In this document: positions 36,299-44,724 of the stretch, one piece after another | Layout of the letters: each line of letters opens with the position of its first letter | Position numbering within the stretch: position 1 is the first letter of the stretch | From: Streptomyces sp. NRRL F-2664 | Lineage (GTDB): Bacteria > Actinomycetota > Actinomycetes > Streptomycetales > Streptomycetaceae | DNA: 64,000 nucleotides | NCBI RefSeq assembly: GCF_000719345.1 | Contig: NZ_JOFX01000007.1 | Coordinates: forward strand, 62,001-126,000 | Direction: 5' to 3' | Notes under the pieces: model-generated | The model's input: only the letters and a program-made list of their open reading frames with translations | What the model was told of the DNA's origin: nothing | The model's database searches: none | Made by a program: the position numbers and the translations under genes

Positions 36299-37654
36299 TC
36301 AGGGACCTGCCGCCGACCGCCGGTCGCGGACGCGGCGCAGCGTCCGCGCCACCCGCCGCACGGTCCGGCTGCGCGGCAGGAAGGACAGCTGGGCCGGGAT
36401 ACCGCCGGGCAGGCCCAGTGCCGTCAGCCGGCGGCGCGTGAAGTACCGCCAGGTGGCGGGCGTCAGGTGCGCGGCCAGGTACGCCTCGGCCGCGGCCCGG
36501 CGCGCCGCCAGGATCTGCGGCTGCATGGTGAACCCCACGGCCGTCAGGAGCCCGGCCCGCTCGGCTCCCGTCCGGCCCACGGACTCGGGAGTCCAGGCGC
36601 GGACCGCCTCCCGGTCCGCCAGGTCCGGCAGGAGGGAGTCCACCAGCGCCAACGGCACCCGGTTGCTGTTCTGGTACGGAGCCAGCCGGGCCAGCACGGC
36701 TGCGGTGCCGGTGCGGGCGACGGGCAGACCGTACAGCGTCGCGGCGGTCAGCAGCCCGGTGGAGAAGCAGCCGACGACCAGCGCCGGGCGCATCCGCCGG
36801 TAGAGGGTCTCCGCCAGCACCGGGCTGCTCGTCACGGTGAGCCGGGCACCGAGCCGTTCGGCCTCCGCCGCGGCCCGGCGGGCGTGGGCGGCCGGCGCGC
36901 TCGGGTGGGGTTTGAAGACCAGCTCGCGGTGTCCGAGCGCGAAGGCGCCCCGGACCATCGAGGCGTGCAGTTCCTCCTCCTCGTCCGCGGTCATCAGGTC
37001 GAGTGCCGACAGGTACTGGCCCAGCAGCAGGGCCGGGCACGCGCCCACGCCGTCGAGGTCCGGACCGGGCGGGGGAAGCTCGTCGAGGACCTTCAGGAAG
37101 GACGCGGCGGGCACCACCTCCTGCCGCGCGCCGAACTCCGTCAGCAGCAGCGGCTCCAGGCCCGGCACCAGATCCAGGTGGAGCACCCGCCGCACGCGCA
37201 TGCCCAGCTGCGGGTCGAGGCGGAAGCGGGTGGGTCCGTAGCTCATCAGGCCGTCGGCGTAGACGTCGACCGCCGCGCCCGGGAAGAGCCGGCACAGGGA
37301 CTGGGCCGGCGGCACCTGGAGCGACTCCACGACCAGCTCGACCCGGTCCTCGCCGAGCCCCCACAGCGTCCGCAGCTGCCGCTCCCACAGCGGGACGTCC
37401 TCGGCACGCGGGGCCCAAGTGCTCGGGTGCTGCGGCTCGATCACGGTGTTCCAGTCGAGCACCTCGTCGAAGCGGGTGCGCAGGGCGGCGAAGCCGGGCA
37501 TGCCCGCCAGGCCCGGGGACACCTCTGCGGTGACGGCGTGGTTGCTGGTCAGCAGGATCCGCCGGCCGGCGGGCGGGAAGCATCCCGCGTCGATGGCCGC
37601 CGCGAGCGTGGCCGCGCCGTAGAGGGTGGAGGCCAGGAAGATCTGCGTGAGCAT
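36299..37654 (-). CDS. Polysialyltransferase-like glycosyltransferase
   Basis: A 451-residue protein resembling bacterial alpha-2,8-polysialyltransferases. The start LTQIFLASTLYGAATLAAAID is typical (substrate strand plus helix). HRELVFKPHPSAPAA and the SSPVLAETLYRRMRPALVVGCFSTGLLTAA stretch match the HP and SS nucleotide-sugar motifs of that group. With the NeuA-NeuB fusion nearby it likely polymerises a nonulosonic acid (Kdn) chain. It starts one base inside the stop of the GT2 gene (TGATG), so the two are co-translated. The C-terminus is basic and may sit at the membrane. Confidence 0.82.
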   Translation of the reverse strand: MLTQIFLASTLYGAATLAAAIDAGCFPPAGRRILLTSNHAVTAEVSPGLAGMPGFAALRTRFDEVLDWNTVIEPQHPSTWAPRAEDVPLWERQLRTLWGLGEDRVELVVESLQVPPAQSLCRLFPGAAVDVYADGLMSYGPTRFRLDPQLGMRVRRVLHLDLVPGLEPLLLTEFGARQEVVPAASFLKVLDELPPPGPDLDGVGACPALLLGQYLSALDLMTADEEEELHASMVRGAFALGHRELVFKPHPSAPAAHARRAAAEAERLGARLTVTSSPVLAETLYRRMRPALVVGCFSTGLLTAATLYGLPVARTGTAAVLARLAPYQNSNRVPLALVDSLLPDLADREAVRAWTPESVGRTGAERAGLLTAVGFTMQPQILAARRAAAEAYLAAHLTPATWRYFTRRRLTALGLPGGIPAQLSFLPRSRTVRRVARTLRRVRDRRSAAGP

Positions 37655-38640
37655 CAGACGGTCGCCCCCGACCGGGTCGCCGTGCGGCGTCCGCCGCGCA
37701 GGCGGCGCAGGACCGTGGCGCGTTCGACGTCCATCGCGTCCAGCACCCGGTCCAGCACGTCCTGGGGCATGCGGCCGAGCGCGGCCGCGGACATGAGCCG
37801 GAGTTTCCTGGCCGCGGCCGGTTCGTACCTTTCGATGGATCCGAAATGGTGCGCGATGATCGCGCAATACGTTCGGACGGATTTGGGCAGCAGCAGATCG
37901 GATTCCCGGTCGGTGCCGACGTCGGCGAGGACCTGGTCGAATGCCCGAATGAAATCGAGCTGCCGTTCGTCCTTGATCTGCGTGAGCGAGGTGGAAACGC
38001 CCCGCCGGTAGAAGACCCCGGGCAGTCCCACCGCCGCGAAGGACTCCGCCTCCCGGTGCAACCGCCAGATCCACGGCCGGTCCTCCGCCGTGCGCAGCCC
38101 GTCGGTGAAGTGCAGCAGGCCGCGGTCCAGCAGCCGCCGGTGGTACATGCCGGCCCAGGCGTACGGATAGTCCACCGAAGTCGCCCGGTCGGCCGGCAGG
38201 ATCGCGCTGCGCGGATCGGCGACGACGGACTGTGGGCCGTAGGGCACGCGCTGCACGCTCCGTGTCCGACCCGTGCACCGCACATGGTCGGTACGGATGA
38301 AATCGCAGCCCAGAGCCTCGATGGCGGCCAGCATCCGGGCCAGGTGGCCGGGCGCCAGCCAGTCGTCGCCGTCCAGGAAGGCCAGGTACTCGCCGCGGGC
38401 CGCGTCCAGCCCGGTGTTCCGCGCCGTGGCCAGGCCGCCGTTGCGGCCTTGTCGCAGGAGCACCGCCCCCGGCAGCTCGCGCGCCGCCCGTTCCAGCAGC
38501 TCGGGCGTCCCGTCCGTCGAGCAGTCGTCGACGAGCAGGAACTCGAAATCCTCCCGGGCGTTCAGTTCGAGACTCTTCAGGGCGTCCGGTGCGTACGTCT
38601 GCACGTTGTAGAACGGCACGACAACAGAAAGCTTGGGCAC
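37654..38640 (-). CDS. Family 2 glycosyltransferase
   Basis: A 328-residue GT-A fold enzyme. The N-terminal KLSVVVPFYNVQTYAPDALKSL, LLVDDCSTDGTPEL, RNGGLATARNTGLDAARGEYLAFLDGDDWL (DxD) and a later EDRPWIWRLHRE (acceptor base region) are typical of GT2 enzymes that build wall polysaccharides. The GTG at 38640 precedes the first strand directly. TAGTGT (38655-38650, minus strand) is a likely -10, suggesting a very short leader. First gene of the leftward arm of the glycopolymer cluster. Confidence 0.9.
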   Translation of the reverse strand: MPKLSVVVPFYNVQTYAPDALKSLELNAREDFEFLLVDDCSTDGTPELLERAARELPGAVLLRQGRNGGLATARNTGLDAARGEYLAFLDGDDWLAPGHLARMLAAIEALGCDFIRTDHVRCTGRTRSVQRVPYGPQSVVADPRSAILPADRATSVDYPYAWAGMYHRRLLDRGLLHFTDGLRTAEDRPWIWRLHREAESFAAVGLPGVFYRRGVSTSLTQIKDERQLDFIRAFDQVLADVGTDRESDLLLPKSVRTYCAIIAHHFGSIERYEPAAARKLRLMSAAALGRMPQDVLDRVLDAMDVERATVLRRLRGGRRTATRSGATV

Positions 38641-38710
38641 CCGCGAGACACTAGGGCGCGGCCCGGCATTCACTGTGGCCCGGACGCGGAATGCACGTGA
38701 ACGGCGCGGG

Positions 38711-38732
38711 GCGGACGGGTTAACCCGCCCGC
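38711..38732. promoter_or_regulatory. 22-bp palindrome in the divergent glycopolymer promoter
   Basis: GCGGACGGGTTAACCCGCCC (start at 38711, last two bases GC) is a near-perfect palindrome centred on GGGTTAACCC with one mismatch pair. A half-site GTTAACCCGC recurs around 38755-38763. It lies in the 176-bp gap between the two divergent arms, so it is a candidate operator controlling both. Confidence 0.5.
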
Positions 38733-38816
38733 TTTCGCGTCCGGTCGACGCGTTGTTAACCCGCTGTTGTGCGCTCGTTGGGCCGATCACCGAAAACGCG
38801 GAATAGCTTCTGCCGC

Positions 38817-40211
38817 GTGCCAGAACGCAAACGCGTCGCCGTACTCGCCGATTCCGACACGAGATGGAAATGGGGCGCGAACACCGCCCGCCGCCTCGTG
38901 CCCGACCACCAGCTCACCGGCTTCCTGCTGCGCGGCCGTGCCACGCCCACCGCGCGCCAGCTCGGTGAGGTGGGGGTACCGGCCGACCGGCTGGCCGAGG
39001 TGACCTGCACCGAGTTCCTCGCCGAGATCGAACGCGAGCCCTACGACGTGGTGGTCCTCGCCCTCGTCGGCGGGGCCGTCCAGGCCGTCCTGCACGGGGC
39101 CCGCGCCCTGTGGCCGGCCCCCGCCCGGCGCCCCGTGCTCGTCACCGGCTACGTCGGGGTCGTCTACGAGAAGCTCGCCGACGGGCTGCTCCTGCGGCAC
39201 GGGGCCGACCTCGTCCTCGCCAACTCCCGCCACGACGCCGAGCGCTTCCGCGCCGTGTACGACGGGGTCGGCGCCGACGCGGGCGCGGTCACCGAGACCG
39301 CGCTGCCCTTCCTGGGCGGAACGCCGTACGAACCGGCCGGGAGCCGGACCCGCACGGTGGTCTTCGCCGTGCAGCCCTCCGTTCCCGACGACCGCGCCGA
39401 CCGCGCCTACCTGCTGGAGCGCGCGGCCCGCCACGCCCGGCTGCACCCCGACCGCGAGGTGCTGGTCAAGCTGCGCAGCAAGCCCGGGGAGCACACCACG
39501 CACCTGGAGGAGCAGCCCTACCAGCGGCTCGCGCAGCGCCTCCCCGGCGGCTTGCCCGCCAACTGCCGGCTGGTCCACGGGAACATGGGCGAGGTGCTGG
39601 ACGGCACCGACCTGCTGGTCACCGTCTCCTCCACGGCCGCCCTGGAATCCCTGCACCGCGGCATCCCGACGGCGGTCCTCACCGACCTCGGCATCCGCGA
39701 GGCGCTCGGCAACCACCACTTCCTCGGCTCCGGCTGCCTGGCCTCCTGGGACCAGCTCGACTCCGGGCTGCTGCCCGAGGGCGACCCGGTCTGGCTGGCC
39801 GCCCACGGGGTCCGGGCGACCGGCACCGGCCGGGGCCCCCACGGCGGTGCGGCCGCCGCGGCCGCGCCCGGGAACGCCGCGCACGCAACGGCCGCGCCCG
39901 GTACCGCCGCAGAGGCCGACCCCTACGCCCTCGCCCGGGCCAAGGTCGCCGGACTGCTCACCGCGGCCCGGCTGCCCTCACCCGCCCCCTACTACACGCT
40001 CACCACCGCTCCCGGCTACCTGCCGGGCATCCTGGCCCGGCACCGCCTCGCCCCCGACGGCACCCCGCTGCCGGGCGCCGTACGCAGCGGGGCGGGGGAG
40101 TCCCGGCTGCGCCGCCGGCTGCGCGCCCACCTGCGCGAAGCCGCCCGGGGGGCGTACCGGCACGGGGTGCAGCGCGTCGCCCCGGTGATCCGAAGGCTGG
40201 GGGAGCTGTGA
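38817..40211 (+). CDS. DUF6716 putative glycosyltransferase
   Basis: A 464-residue protein of the DUF6716 type: VPERKRVAVLADSDTRWKWGANTARRL at the start, TGYVGVVYEKLADGLLLRHGADLVLANSRHD in the middle, VLVKLRSKPGEHTTH and TDLLVTVSSTAALESLHRGIPTAVLTD (nucleotide-sugar site style). An Ala/Gly-rich insert lies near 345-375. The GTG at 38817 has TAGCTT ending seven bases upstream and no ribosome site, so it is likely leaderless. It overlaps the next gene by four bases (GTGA). It probably adds an early sugar in the wall glycopolymer, which is inferred from context. Confidence 0.85.
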   Translation: MPERKRVAVLADSDTRWKWGANTARRLVPDHQLTGFLLRGRATPTARQLGEVGVPADRLAEVTCTEFLAEIEREPYDVVVLALVGGAVQAVLHGARALWPAPARRPVLVTGYVGVVYEKLADGLLLRHGADLVLANSRHDAERFRAVYDGVGADAGAVTETALPFLGGTPYEPAGSRTRTVVFAVQPSVPDDRADRAYLLERAARHARLHPDREVLVKLRSKPGEHTTHLEEQPYQRLAQRLPGGLPANCRLVHGNMGEVLDGTDLLVTVSSTAALESLHRGIPTAVLTDLGIREALGNHHFLGSGCLASWDQLDSGLLPEGDPVWLAAHGVRATGTGRGPHGGAAAAAAPGNAAHATAAPGTAAEADPYALARAKVAGLLTAARLPSPAPYYTLTTAPGYLPGILARHRLAPDGTPLPGAVRSGAGESRLRRRLRAHLREAARGAYRHGVQRVAPVIRRLGEL

Positions 40212-41890
40212 GGGTCCTCGCCGTCATTCCCGCCCGCGGCGGCTCCAAAGGGGTCCCGGGCAAGAACCTCGCCGAGGTCGCCGGCACCCCGCTCGTCGCC
40301 CGCGCCGTGCTCGCCTGCCGGGCCGCGCCGACCGTCACCGACGTGGTCGTCTCCACCGACTCCGGGGCCGTCGCCGCAGCCGCCCGCGCCGCCGGCGCCG
40401 ACGTGATCGCCCGCCCCGCCGCCCTCTCCGGCGACACCGCGAGCAGCGAGGCCGCCGTCCTGCACGCGCTGTGCGCCTTCGAGGAACTGCACTCGCTCAC
40501 CGTGGACGTGGTCCTCCTCGTCCAGTGCACCAGCCCCTTCCTCGCGACCTCCGACGTCGAGTCGGTCGCCGTGGCCGTCGCCTCCGGGGCGGCCGACTCG
40601 GCCCTGGCCGTTGCGCCGTTCCACGGCTTCCTCTGGCGGGGCGGGCCGGACGGCTCCGGGACCGGGGTCAACCACGACCCCGCCCACCGGCCGCGCCGCC
40701 AGGACCGGCCGCAGGACCTGCTGGAGACCGGCGCCGCCTACGCCATGGACGCCGCCGGCTTCCGCGCCGCCCGCCACCGCTTCTTCGGGCGCACCGTCCC
40801 CGTCGCCACCGATCCCGCCCGGGTCCTGGAGATCGACGACCCGCACGACCTGGACCGCGCCCGGCTGCTCGCCCCCCTGCTCGACCCGCGCCCCGCCACG
40901 GCACCCTCCCCGCACCCCGATCCGGACCCCGACCCGCAGCCCGCACCCCGTACGCCCCCGCACCGAAGGACGCCCTCTGCCATGACCTCCCTCCCCGACC
41001 CGCGCCTGCGCACCTTCGGCGCGCGCACCGCCGGCCCCGGCCGCCCCGTCTACGTCGTCGGCGAGATCGGCATCAACCACAACGGCGACCTCGGCAACGC
41101 CTTCGCCCTCATCGACGCCGCCGCCGAAGCCGGCTGCGACGCCGTGAAGTTCCAGAAGCGCACCCCGGAGATCTGCACCCCGCGCGACCAGTGGGACATC
41201 GAACGCGACACCCCCTGGGGCCGGATGACCTACATCGACTACCGCCACCGCGTCGAATTCGGCGAGGAGGACTACCGCGCCATCGACGAGCACTGCGCGC
41301 AGCGCGGCATCGACTGGTTCGCCTCCCCGTGGGACACCGAGGCCGTCGCCTTCCTGGAGAAGTTCGACGTCCCCGCCCACAAGGTGGCCTCCGCCTGCCT
41401 CACCGACGACGAACTGCTGCGCGCCCTGCGCGCCACCGGCCGCACCGTCGTCCTCTCCACCGGCATGTCCACCCCGCAGCAGATCCGCCACGCCGTCGAG
41501 GTGCTCGGCAGCGCGAACATCCTCCTCTGCCACGCCACTTCGACGTACCCGGCCAAGGCCGAGGAGCTCAACCTGCGCGTCATCAACACCCTGCGCGAGG
41601 AGTACCCCAACGTCCCGATCGGCTATTCGGGCCACGAGACGGGCCTGCAGACCACCCTCGCCGCCGTCGCCCTCGGCGCCACCTTCGTCGAGCGGCACAT
41701 CACCCTCGACCGCGCGATGTGGGGCTCCGACCAGGCCGCCTCCGTCGAGCCCGGCGGCCTCACCCGCCTGGTCCGCGACATCCGCACCATCGAGACCGCC
41801 CTCGGCGACGGGGTCAAGCGCGTCTACGCGTCCGAGCTCGGCCCCATGAAGAAGCTCCGCCGCGTCCGCGGCGAGCTGGCATCCGTCTGA
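40208..41890 (+). CDS. Fused CMP-nonulosonate synthetase / nonulosonate synthase (NeuA-NeuB)
   Basis: A single open frame of 560 residues with two enzymes. Residues 1-225 are a NeuA-like cytidylyltransferase (VIPARGGSKGVPGKNL, VVVSTDS, LLVQCTSPF). Residues ~226-258 are a Pro/His/Asp-rich linker. From Met259 comes a NeuB-like synthase (GEIGINHNGDLGNAF, DAVKFQKRTPEICTP, GYSGHETGLQTT) without the C-terminal SAF domain. No stop separates them, but Met259 (40982) has GAAGGA upstream, so separate translation of NeuB is also possible. Together they would make and activate Kdn or a sialic acid. The GTG start overlaps the preceding stop. Confidence 0.88.
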   Translation: MRVLAVIPARGGSKGVPGKNLAEVAGTPLVARAVLACRAAPTVTDVVVSTDSGAVAAAARAAGADVIARPAALSGDTASSEAAVLHALCAFEELHSLTVDVVLLVQCTSPFLATSDVESVAVAVASGAADSALAVAPFHGFLWRGGPDGSGTGVNHDPAHRPRRQDRPQDLLETGAAYAMDAAGFRAARHRFFGRTVPVATDPARVLEIDDPHDLDRARLLAPLLDPRPATAPSPHPDPDPDPQPAPRTPPHRRTPSAMTSLPDPRLRTFGARTAGPGRPVYVVGEIGINHNGDLGNAFALIDAAAEAGCDAVKFQKRTPEICTPRDQWDIERDTPWGRMTYIDYRHRVEFGEEDYRAIDEHCAQRGIDWFASPWDTEAVAFLEKFDVPAHKVASACLTDDELLRALRATGRTVVLSTGMSTPQQIRHAVEVLGSANILLCHATSTYPAKAEELNLRVINTLREEYPNVPIGYSGHETGLQTTLAAVALGATFVERHITLDRAMWGSDQAASVEPGGLTRLVRDIRTIETALGDGVKRVYASELGPMKKLRRVRGELASV

Positions 41891-41937
41891 GGAACGGCTC
41901 CGGCGCGCACCGGTCCCGCCCCCGACAAGGAGTACGT

Positions 41938-43113
41938 GTGAGCACCTCCGCCTCCACCCTGGCGTTCGTCGAGAGCCCGGTCCAACTCCTCAACGTGCTG
42001 GAGTGGGCGTACGCGCGCGGCACCGCGGCCGGCAGACCGCTGGACGCCGTCCCGAGCCAGCGCGCCCGCCGCGCCGGCCGGGAGCCGGCGCAGGCGCAGC
42101 CGGATCCCGGCCCGCGCCGGGCGGAGGCGCTCGCACCGTTGCGGATCGTCGTGCTGCCGCCCACCGACCCCATGTCCCGCGGCCAGCTGCGCCGGATGGC
42201 GGCCCTGGCCCGGGACGAGGGGTACGAGGTGCTGTGGCAGGAGGCGCGCGGCAGCCGGGTCGCCCCGCTGAAGGCGCTCGCCGCTCTGGCACGCGACGTC
42301 CGCGCGGCGCGTACCGTCCTCGTCGGCGACCCCTTCTCCCGCTACGTCCAGCTCCTGCTCACCCTGGTGCGCGCCGAGGAACTCGTCGTGGTCGACGACG
42401 GCACCGCCACCATGGAGTTCGTCGCGCAGACCGCCCGCGGCGAGCGCCTGGTGCGCTGGCACCGGGTCGGCGGCGGCGGGCTGCCCGGCCGGGTCCGCGA
42501 GCTGGCGTACGCGCCCGTCTCCGCGGCGGCGCGGCGCCGCTTCGTCCCGGCGGCAGGGTCGGCGCGCCGCGTCGAGGTGTTCACCTCGATGCCCGTCACC
42601 CCGCACGCCGGGATGACGCTGCGGACCAACGACTTCGCCTGGACCCGCGCCCGCTTCGGCCCGCCCCGCCTCACCAGGGGCACCGACCTCGTCGGCACCT
42701 CGCTCGTCGAGACCGGCGTCGTGGACCCGGACCGCTACCTGGACGCGGTCCGCTCCCTCGCCCTGGAGCACGGCGCCACCCGCTACTTCGCGCACCGCCG
42801 CGAGTCCCCGGAGAAGCTGCGCGCGCTGAGCCGGACGACCGGGCTGGAGATCGTGCGCCCCGACCTGCCGCTGGAGCTGATCGCGCGGCGCGGTCCCGTC
42901 GGCCGGACGGTCCTCAGCTTTCCGTCCACGGTCGTCCACACGCTGCCGTACGCCCTGACCGGTACCGGTGTGACCGTCGCCGTATGCGAGGTGGACCCGG
43001 CCTGGCTCACCGGCTCCGCCTCCCCGCGTGCCCGCGGCTTCCTGGCGGGGGTCACGGACACCGCTCGTGATGTGCGCAGACTGCCCGCCCGGGCGACGCC
43101 TGCGGCCGGATGA
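41938..43113 (+). CDS. Second polysialyltransferase/sialyltransferase-like protein
   Basis: A 391-residue protein beginning STLAFVESPVQLLNVLEWAY, the ESPxQLLN start seen in bacterial sialyltransferase-like and polysialyltransferase proteins. Later VVVDDGTATMEFV (DDG motif), YFAHRRESPEKL (HR/ES) and LSFPSTVVHTLPYAL (paired S/T motif) fit a GT-B CMP-sugar transferase. The GTG at 41938 follows AAGGAG at five bases. It ends the rightward arm of the cluster and probably transfers or polymerises the CMP-nonulosonate made by the preceding fusion enzyme. Confidence 0.8.
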   Translation: MSTSASTLAFVESPVQLLNVLEWAYARGTAAGRPLDAVPSQRARRAGREPAQAQPDPGPRRAEALAPLRIVVLPPTDPMSRGQLRRMAALARDEGYEVLWQEARGSRVAPLKALAALARDVRAARTVLVGDPFSRYVQLLLTLVRAEELVVVDDGTATMEFVAQTARGERLVRWHRVGGGGLPGRVRELAYAPVSAAARRRFVPAAGSARRVEVFTSMPVTPHAGMTLRTNDFAWTRARFGPPRLTRGTDLVGTSLVETGVVDPDRYLDAVRSLALEHGATRYFAHRRESPEKLRALSRTTGLEIVRPDLPLELIARRGPVGRTVLSFPSTVVHTLPYALTGTGVTVAVCEVDPAWLTGSASPRARGFLAGVTDTARDVRRLPARATPAAG

Positions 43114-43238
43114 GCGCGCGAGTTTACCCCCGGGTCCACCCGGTCATGCGTCCAGAGGCAGTGTTTCTTTCCCCTAACGGCATGAACTTTTCGTGATCCC
43201 CGGTCGGTTGACCCATCCGTGCGCCTACCCTTCAACGG

Positions 43239-44495
43239 GTGAACCAGTTGATGTCCCGCGAGTCCCAGACCCTCCAGCCCGTCGCGTCCGACCGGCCCGA
43301 GCTGCCCGGCAAACTTCCGGACCACCTGCGCACCGAACTGATCGCCTTCCGCCGGGACCTGCACATGCACCCGGAGCTCGGACACCAGGAATTCCGCACC
43401 ACCGCGGCGATCAAGGCCAGGCTCGAACAGGCCGGCCTGCGACCACGGGTCCTGAAGTCCGGCACCGGCCTGATCTGTGACGTAGGCACCTGGGACGGGG
43501 GCCGGCCGATGCTGGCCCTGCGCGCGGACATCGACGCCCTGCCCATCCCCGACACCAAGACGCACGTCCCGTACCGCTCGACCTCCCCGGACCGCGCCCA
43601 CGCCTGCGGGCACGACGTGCACACGGCCGTCGTCCTCGGCGCCGGCCTCGTCCTGGCCGAGCTCGACCGGCAGGGGCTCCTGCCCCGGCCGGTGCGGCTG
43701 CTCTTCCAGCCCGCCGAGGAGGTGCTGCCGGGCGGCGCCACCGATGCCATCGAGTCCGGTGTGCTCGACGGCGTGGGCCGGATCGTCGCCGTGCACTGCG
43801 ACCCCCGGGTCGACGCCGGCCGGATCGGACTGCGGCCCGGCCCCATCACCTCCGCCTGCGACCGGCTGGAGGTCAGCCTCACCGGGTCGGGCGGGCACAC
43901 CGCCCGGCCGCACCTGACCACGGACCTGGTGACGGCCGCCGCCCGGGTGGCCCTCGACGCCCCCGCGCTGCTCGCCCGCCGGATGGACGCCCGAGCCGGC
44001 ATGTCGGTGACCTGGGGCCGGATCGAGTCCGGGCACGCCTGCAACGTGATCCCCATGCACGCCGAGCTGTCCGGGACCGTACGGTGCCTGGACCTGGCCG
44101 CCTGGCACGAGGCGCCGGACATGATCCACGCGGCGATCGACGAGATCGCGACCATGCACGGGGCCAAGTTCGAGATCAACCACGTGCGCGGGGTGCCGCC
44201 GGTCGTCAACGACCCGGTGATCACCGAACTGCTGCGCGAGGCGATGGGAGCCCGCTTCGGCGCCGCCTCGGTCGAGGACACCGAGCAGAGCCTGGGCGGG
44301 GAGGACTTCTCCTGGTACCTGGAGCACGTGCCGGGCGCCATGGCGCGCCTCGGCGTCCGCACACCGGGTGACACGGCCAAGCGCGACCTGCACCGCGGGG
44401 ACTTCGACGTGGACGAGGACGCGATCGCCGTCGGTGTGGAGTTCTTCACCGCCGCCGCCCTGATCGACGGGCGCCGTACTCCGCCGTCCCGGTAG
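43239..44495 (+). CDS. M20-family amidohydrolase
   Basis: A 418-residue metallopeptidase of the amidohydrolase branch (IAA-amino acid/hippurate hydrolase type). FRRDLHMHPELGHQEF opens the domain. CGHDVHTAVVLGAGL, FQPAEEVLPGGA, GSGGHTARPHLTTD (dimerisation domain His) and ESGHACNVIPMHAELSGTVR follow, and a metal-site QSLGGEDFSWYLEHVPGAMARLG lies near the end. The substrate is unknown, probably an N-acyl amino acid. The GTG at 43239 has TACCCT (43226-43231) seven bases upstream, so it may be leaderless. A 14-bp terminator follows. Confidence 0.92.
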   Translation: MNQLMSRESQTLQPVASDRPELPGKLPDHLRTELIAFRRDLHMHPELGHQEFRTTAAIKARLEQAGLRPRVLKSGTGLICDVGTWDGGRPMLALRADIDALPIPDTKTHVPYRSTSPDRAHACGHDVHTAVVLGAGLVLAELDRQGLLPRPVRLLFQPAEEVLPGGATDAIESGVLDGVGRIVAVHCDPRVDAGRIGLRPGPITSACDRLEVSLTGSGGHTARPHLTTDLVTAAARVALDAPALLARRMDARAGMSVTWGRIESGHACNVIPMHAELSGTVRCLDLAAWHEAPDMIHAAIDEIATMHGAKFEINHVRGVPPVVNDPVITELLREAMGARFGAASVEDTEQSLGGEDFSWYLEHVPGAMARLGVRTPGDTAKRDLHRGDFDVDEDAIAVGVEFFTAAALIDGRRTPPSR

Positions 44496-44541
44496 CGCTC
44501 CGACCGGTTCCCGTACCGCATCGGCGGGTCTCCCGGCGGAC

Positions 44542-44574
44542 GTGTCCAGCCCTTGGTACACAAGGGCTGGACAC
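44542..44574 (+). terminator. Amidohydrolase gene terminator
   Basis: A perfect 14-bp stem GTGTCCAGCCCTTG / CAAGGGCTGGACAC (44542-44555 / 44561-44574) with a GTACA loop. Confidence 0.8.
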
Positions 44575-44651
44575 GGTGGCAGTTACCGATCGGTCACTGT
44601 CCGGTTCGCGACGATCCGATAACGACTCATGAACGGGCCTTTAACTGACAT

Positions 44652-44663
44652 CTACGCGCGTTA
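44652..44663 (+). promoter_or_regulatory. Nucleoside-regulon box 1 at the bmpA promoter
   Basis: CTACGCGCGTTA, 10 of 12 matches to the palindrome CTACGCGCGTAG. It overlaps TACGAT (44662-44667), a likely -10 with a weak TTTAAC -35 at 44640. A repressor bound here would block the bmpA promoter. It is one of four related boxes in the window, all upstream of nucleoside genes. Confidence 0.6.
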
Positions 44664-44724
44664 CGATCGCCGCGAAACCAGCGCCGGTCGTGGCGCTTCG
44701 GTCAGGTTTTGAAGGAGCCTCCCC

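Noticed and set aside
34074..36803. A 909-codon open frame overlapping the mutase and LysE genes
   Set aside because: Arg/Pro-rich out-of-frame translation covering two recognised genes; no domain is visible.
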